From Acinetobacter proteolyticus (lineage in GTDB: Bacteria > Pseudomonadota > Gammaproteobacteria > Pseudomonadales > Moraxellaceae): a DNA stretch of 64,000 nucleotides. The DNA lies in NCBI RefSeq assembly GCF_000367945.1, contig NZ_KB849179.1:3329470-3393469 (forward strand), given 5' to 3'. The notes under the pieces are model-generated. The model did not search any database. It was given only the letters and a program-made list of their open reading frames with translations, and was not told the DNA's origin. Positions 62,408 through 64,000 of this stretch are shown here, piece by piece (position 1 is the stretch's first letter; the number at the start of each line of letters is the position of its first letter). The translations under genes and the position numbers were made by a program.

Positions 62408-63907
62408 ATGTCGATTCGTTTTCAACAGATACATCCGATCAACATCGATGCGGCTTGGTATACACAGCCTTTTCAGGGCTTTTGCCTAGACAGTAGAAAG
62501 GTTAAAGCGGGGCAAATTTTTATTGCCTTGAGTAGTTATAGTCAACCTGAAAAAACACGCCAATTTGCCCAGAATGCCATAGATGCTGGAGCATTGGCGA
62601 TCATTAGCGAGACTGCTTTAGGTTTTGCGAATGAATGGGTGTGTCCAGATGTACGTTATTTGATGGGTGCATGGCAAAAACAATATTTGCAAGCCATTGA
62701 TCCTGTACAACCCTTACGTGGTATCGCGGTCACTGGAACCAATGGTAAAACTACGATTTCACGTCTGATTGCAGAGTTGGTGAGTTCACAAGGCAAGGGT
62801 TGTGCCGTGATGGGCACCACGGGCAATGGAATTTTGCCAAATTTAACGGCATCGACACATACCACCTTGGATGCTTTGCAATTACAACAAGCCCTGCATG
62901 ATTATGCTAAACAGGGGGCAAGCTTTGTGGCGCTGGAAGCCAGTTCACATGGTTTAGAGCAAGGTCGTTTGAACGGCTGTGAGCTTGAAATTGCGGTGTA
63001 TAGTAATTTAAGTCGTGATCATCTGGATTATCACGGAACTTTAGAGGCATATGCTGAAGCCAAAGCCTTATTATTCAAGTTTACGAGCTTAAAAGCCGTA
63101 GTGATTAACTTGGATGATGCACATGCACATCTGATGCTGAATGCTGCGAAGGCTAATCCAGCACAACCTAAAATTTTGACTTATTCCTTAACCCAAGCGA
63201 CTGCGGATTATCATATTGCGGATTTACAGTATCGCCTGAGTGGGGCAAGTTTTAACCTGATCAGCCCGACAGGTTCATATTCAGTACAAAGTCCATTGCT
63301 CGGTCATTTCAATGTTGAGAATTTATTGGCCAGCTTGATTGCGGCTGAGTATGCGGGTTTTGCCTTGGCTGATTTAGTCCCGTTTGTACCGCAACTGCAA
63401 GGTGCACCAGGTCGTATGCAAGTGATTCAGGATGCAGAACGTCTATTTGTGGTGGATTATGCACATACACCTGATGCATTGATTCAGGTGTTGACCACAT
63501 TAAAGCGTCATGTCACGGGGCAGCTTTGGGCGGTATTTGGTTGTGGTGGAGATCGTGATCGTGGCAAGCGTCCATTGATGACGCAGGCGGCACTTGATCA
63601 TGCTAATCCTGTGATTCTCACATCGGACAATCCACGCACTGAAAATCCTGAACAGATTTTTGCCGATATGAAGCAAGGAATTCACTTTGCAGAACATGCG
63701 ATGCATGAAATTCATGACCGTCGTGAAGCGATTAAATTTGTGGTCGCACAAGCTCAAGCGGGTGATATTGTAGTGATTGCAGGTAAGGGACATGAAAACT
63801 ATCAAGAAATTGATGGGATTCGTCACTGGTTTGATGATGTGGTTGAGGTGCAGTCTGCGATTGCGGCACAGCCACATTCTGTCGATTCAGCATATTCTGC
63901 GCAATAA
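62408..63907 (+). CDS. murE: UDP-MurNAc-L-Ala-D-Glu:meso-diaminopimelate ligase
   Basis: 499 aa Mur ligase. The ATP loop is AVTGTNGKTTISR (110-116 core). The central domain has TTLDALQLQQAL and EASSHGLEQGR. The DNPR motif (SDNPRTENPEQI) selects meso-diaminopimelate rather than lysine, as expected for a Gram-negative. Start MSIRFQQIHPINI, 7 bases after ftsI, so it is in the same operon. Confidence 0.97.
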   Translation: MSIRFQQIHPINIDAAWYTQPFQGFCLDSRKVKAGQIFIALSSYSQPEKTRQFAQNAIDAGALAIISETALGFANEWVCPDVRYLMGAWQKQYLQAIDPVQPLRGIAVTGTNGKTTISRLIAELVSSQGKGCAVMGTTGNGILPNLTASTHTTLDALQLQQALHDYAKQGASFVALEASSHGLEQGRLNGCELEIAVYSNLSRDHLDYHGTLEAYAEAKALLFKFTSLKAVVINLDDAHAHLMLNAAKANPAQPKILTYSLTQATADYHIADLQYRLSGASFNLISPTGSYSVQSPLLGHFNVENLLASLIAAEYAGFALADLVPFVPQLQGAPGRMQVIQDAERLFVVDYAHTPDALIQVLTTLKRHVTGQLWAVFGCGGDRDRGKRPLMTQAALDHANPVILTSDNPRTENPEQIFADMKQGIHFAEHAMHEIHDRREAIKFVVAQAQAGDIVVIAGKGHENYQEIDGIRHWFDDVVEVQSAIAAQPHSVDSAYSAQ

Positions 63908-63929
63908 GCTTAAAAGGTAAATAAAGCAT

Positions 63930-64000
63930 ATGCATACTTCAACGACCAGTACCGTTCCATTACAACCTTGGACCGCAGAACAATTACAACAAGCGACCCA
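63930..64000 (+). CDS. murF: start of murF (UDP-MurNAc-tripeptide:D-Ala-D-Ala ligase), truncated by window end
   Basis: Only 23 codons are visible (MHTSTTSTVPLQPWTAEQLQ...). The phrase PWTAEQLQQAT and the place right after murE fit the N terminus of MurF. Gap to murE is 22 bases. The call rests mainly on the conserved gene order. Confidence 0.65.
   Translation, partial: MHTSTTSTVPLQPWTAEQLQQAT

Overview
The window is an AT-rich gammaproteobacterial chromosome segment, and the gene content points firmly to Acinetobacter. The clearest marker is a 295-residue protein (37010-37897, minus) that matches the Acinetobacter fatty acyl-CoA reductase Acr1 of wax-ester synthesis as I recall it. Further support comes from a CzcICBAD metal-efflux cluster, OmpR/EnvZ, thrB of the APH fold, and a dcw cluster starting at rsmH. 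I see no insertion sequence, prophage, CRISPR array or plasmid backbone. This is ordinary core and accessory chromosome.

Layout. 1-5.6 kb: 3' end of a nuclease gene, an aquaporin, an AraC regulator divergent from a fatty-acid-hydroxylase-family gene, hisF, thrB. 5.6-11 kb: cold-shock/DUF1294 and membrane proteins, then an organosulfur module (FMN monooxygenase divergent from two SfnB-like acyl-CoA-dehydrogenase-fold genes). 11-12.6 kb: an EamA exporter divergent from an XRE-cupin regulator, with palindromic operators between them. 12.6-16.1 kb: hisA, an RNase D-like exonuclease, DUF805, hisH and hisB, all on the minus strand with hisF, so the histidine genes are scattered over about 12 kb. 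16.6-17 kb: two tRNA-Phe genes, each with its own promoter and terminator. 17-24.6 kb: methyltransferase, acetate CoA-transferase, envZ-ompR, tex. 24.7-27 kb: unknown secreted protein and a DUF2167 two-gene operon. 27-29.1 kb: AraC regulator with azlC-azlD. 29-37 kb: SDR/LysR pair, citrate and 2-oxoglutarate-type carriers, an HD-domain protein behind a perfect palindrome, a MerR regulator divergent from an extended SDR. 37-41.4 kb: acr1, metY, ettA. 41.4-50.2 kb: Sel1 protein, lipoprotein, czcI-czcC-czcB-czcA-czcD. 50.2-53.5 kb: zinc-ribbon membrane protein and a pair of large unknown genes. 53.5-57.3 kb: three identical tRNA-Glu genes, one tRNA-Ala(GGC), an amino-acid permease and gltX. 57.4-64 kb: small secreted protein, orphan sulfate-binding protein, then rsmH-ftsL-ftsI-murE-murF (murF runs off the window).

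How the genes work together. HisB, HisH, HisF and HisA are sequential parts of histidine synthesis. CzcC/B/A form a trans-envelope heavy-metal pump, with CzcD as cytoplasmic-membrane exporter. RsmH, FtsL, FtsI, MurE and MurF serve division and peptidoglycan synthesis. The SfnB module, Sbp and MetY are three separate sulfur-acquisition points. The local divergent regulator/target pairs (AraC-hydroxylase, XRE-EamA, AraC-AzlCD, LysR-SDR, MerR-SDR) carry visible repeat or palindrome elements in several of their spacers. The least understood parts are the DUF2167 operon, the 50.7-53.5 kb gene pair, the palindrome in front of the HD-domain gene, and the long hairpin plus terminator after the hydroxylase gene.
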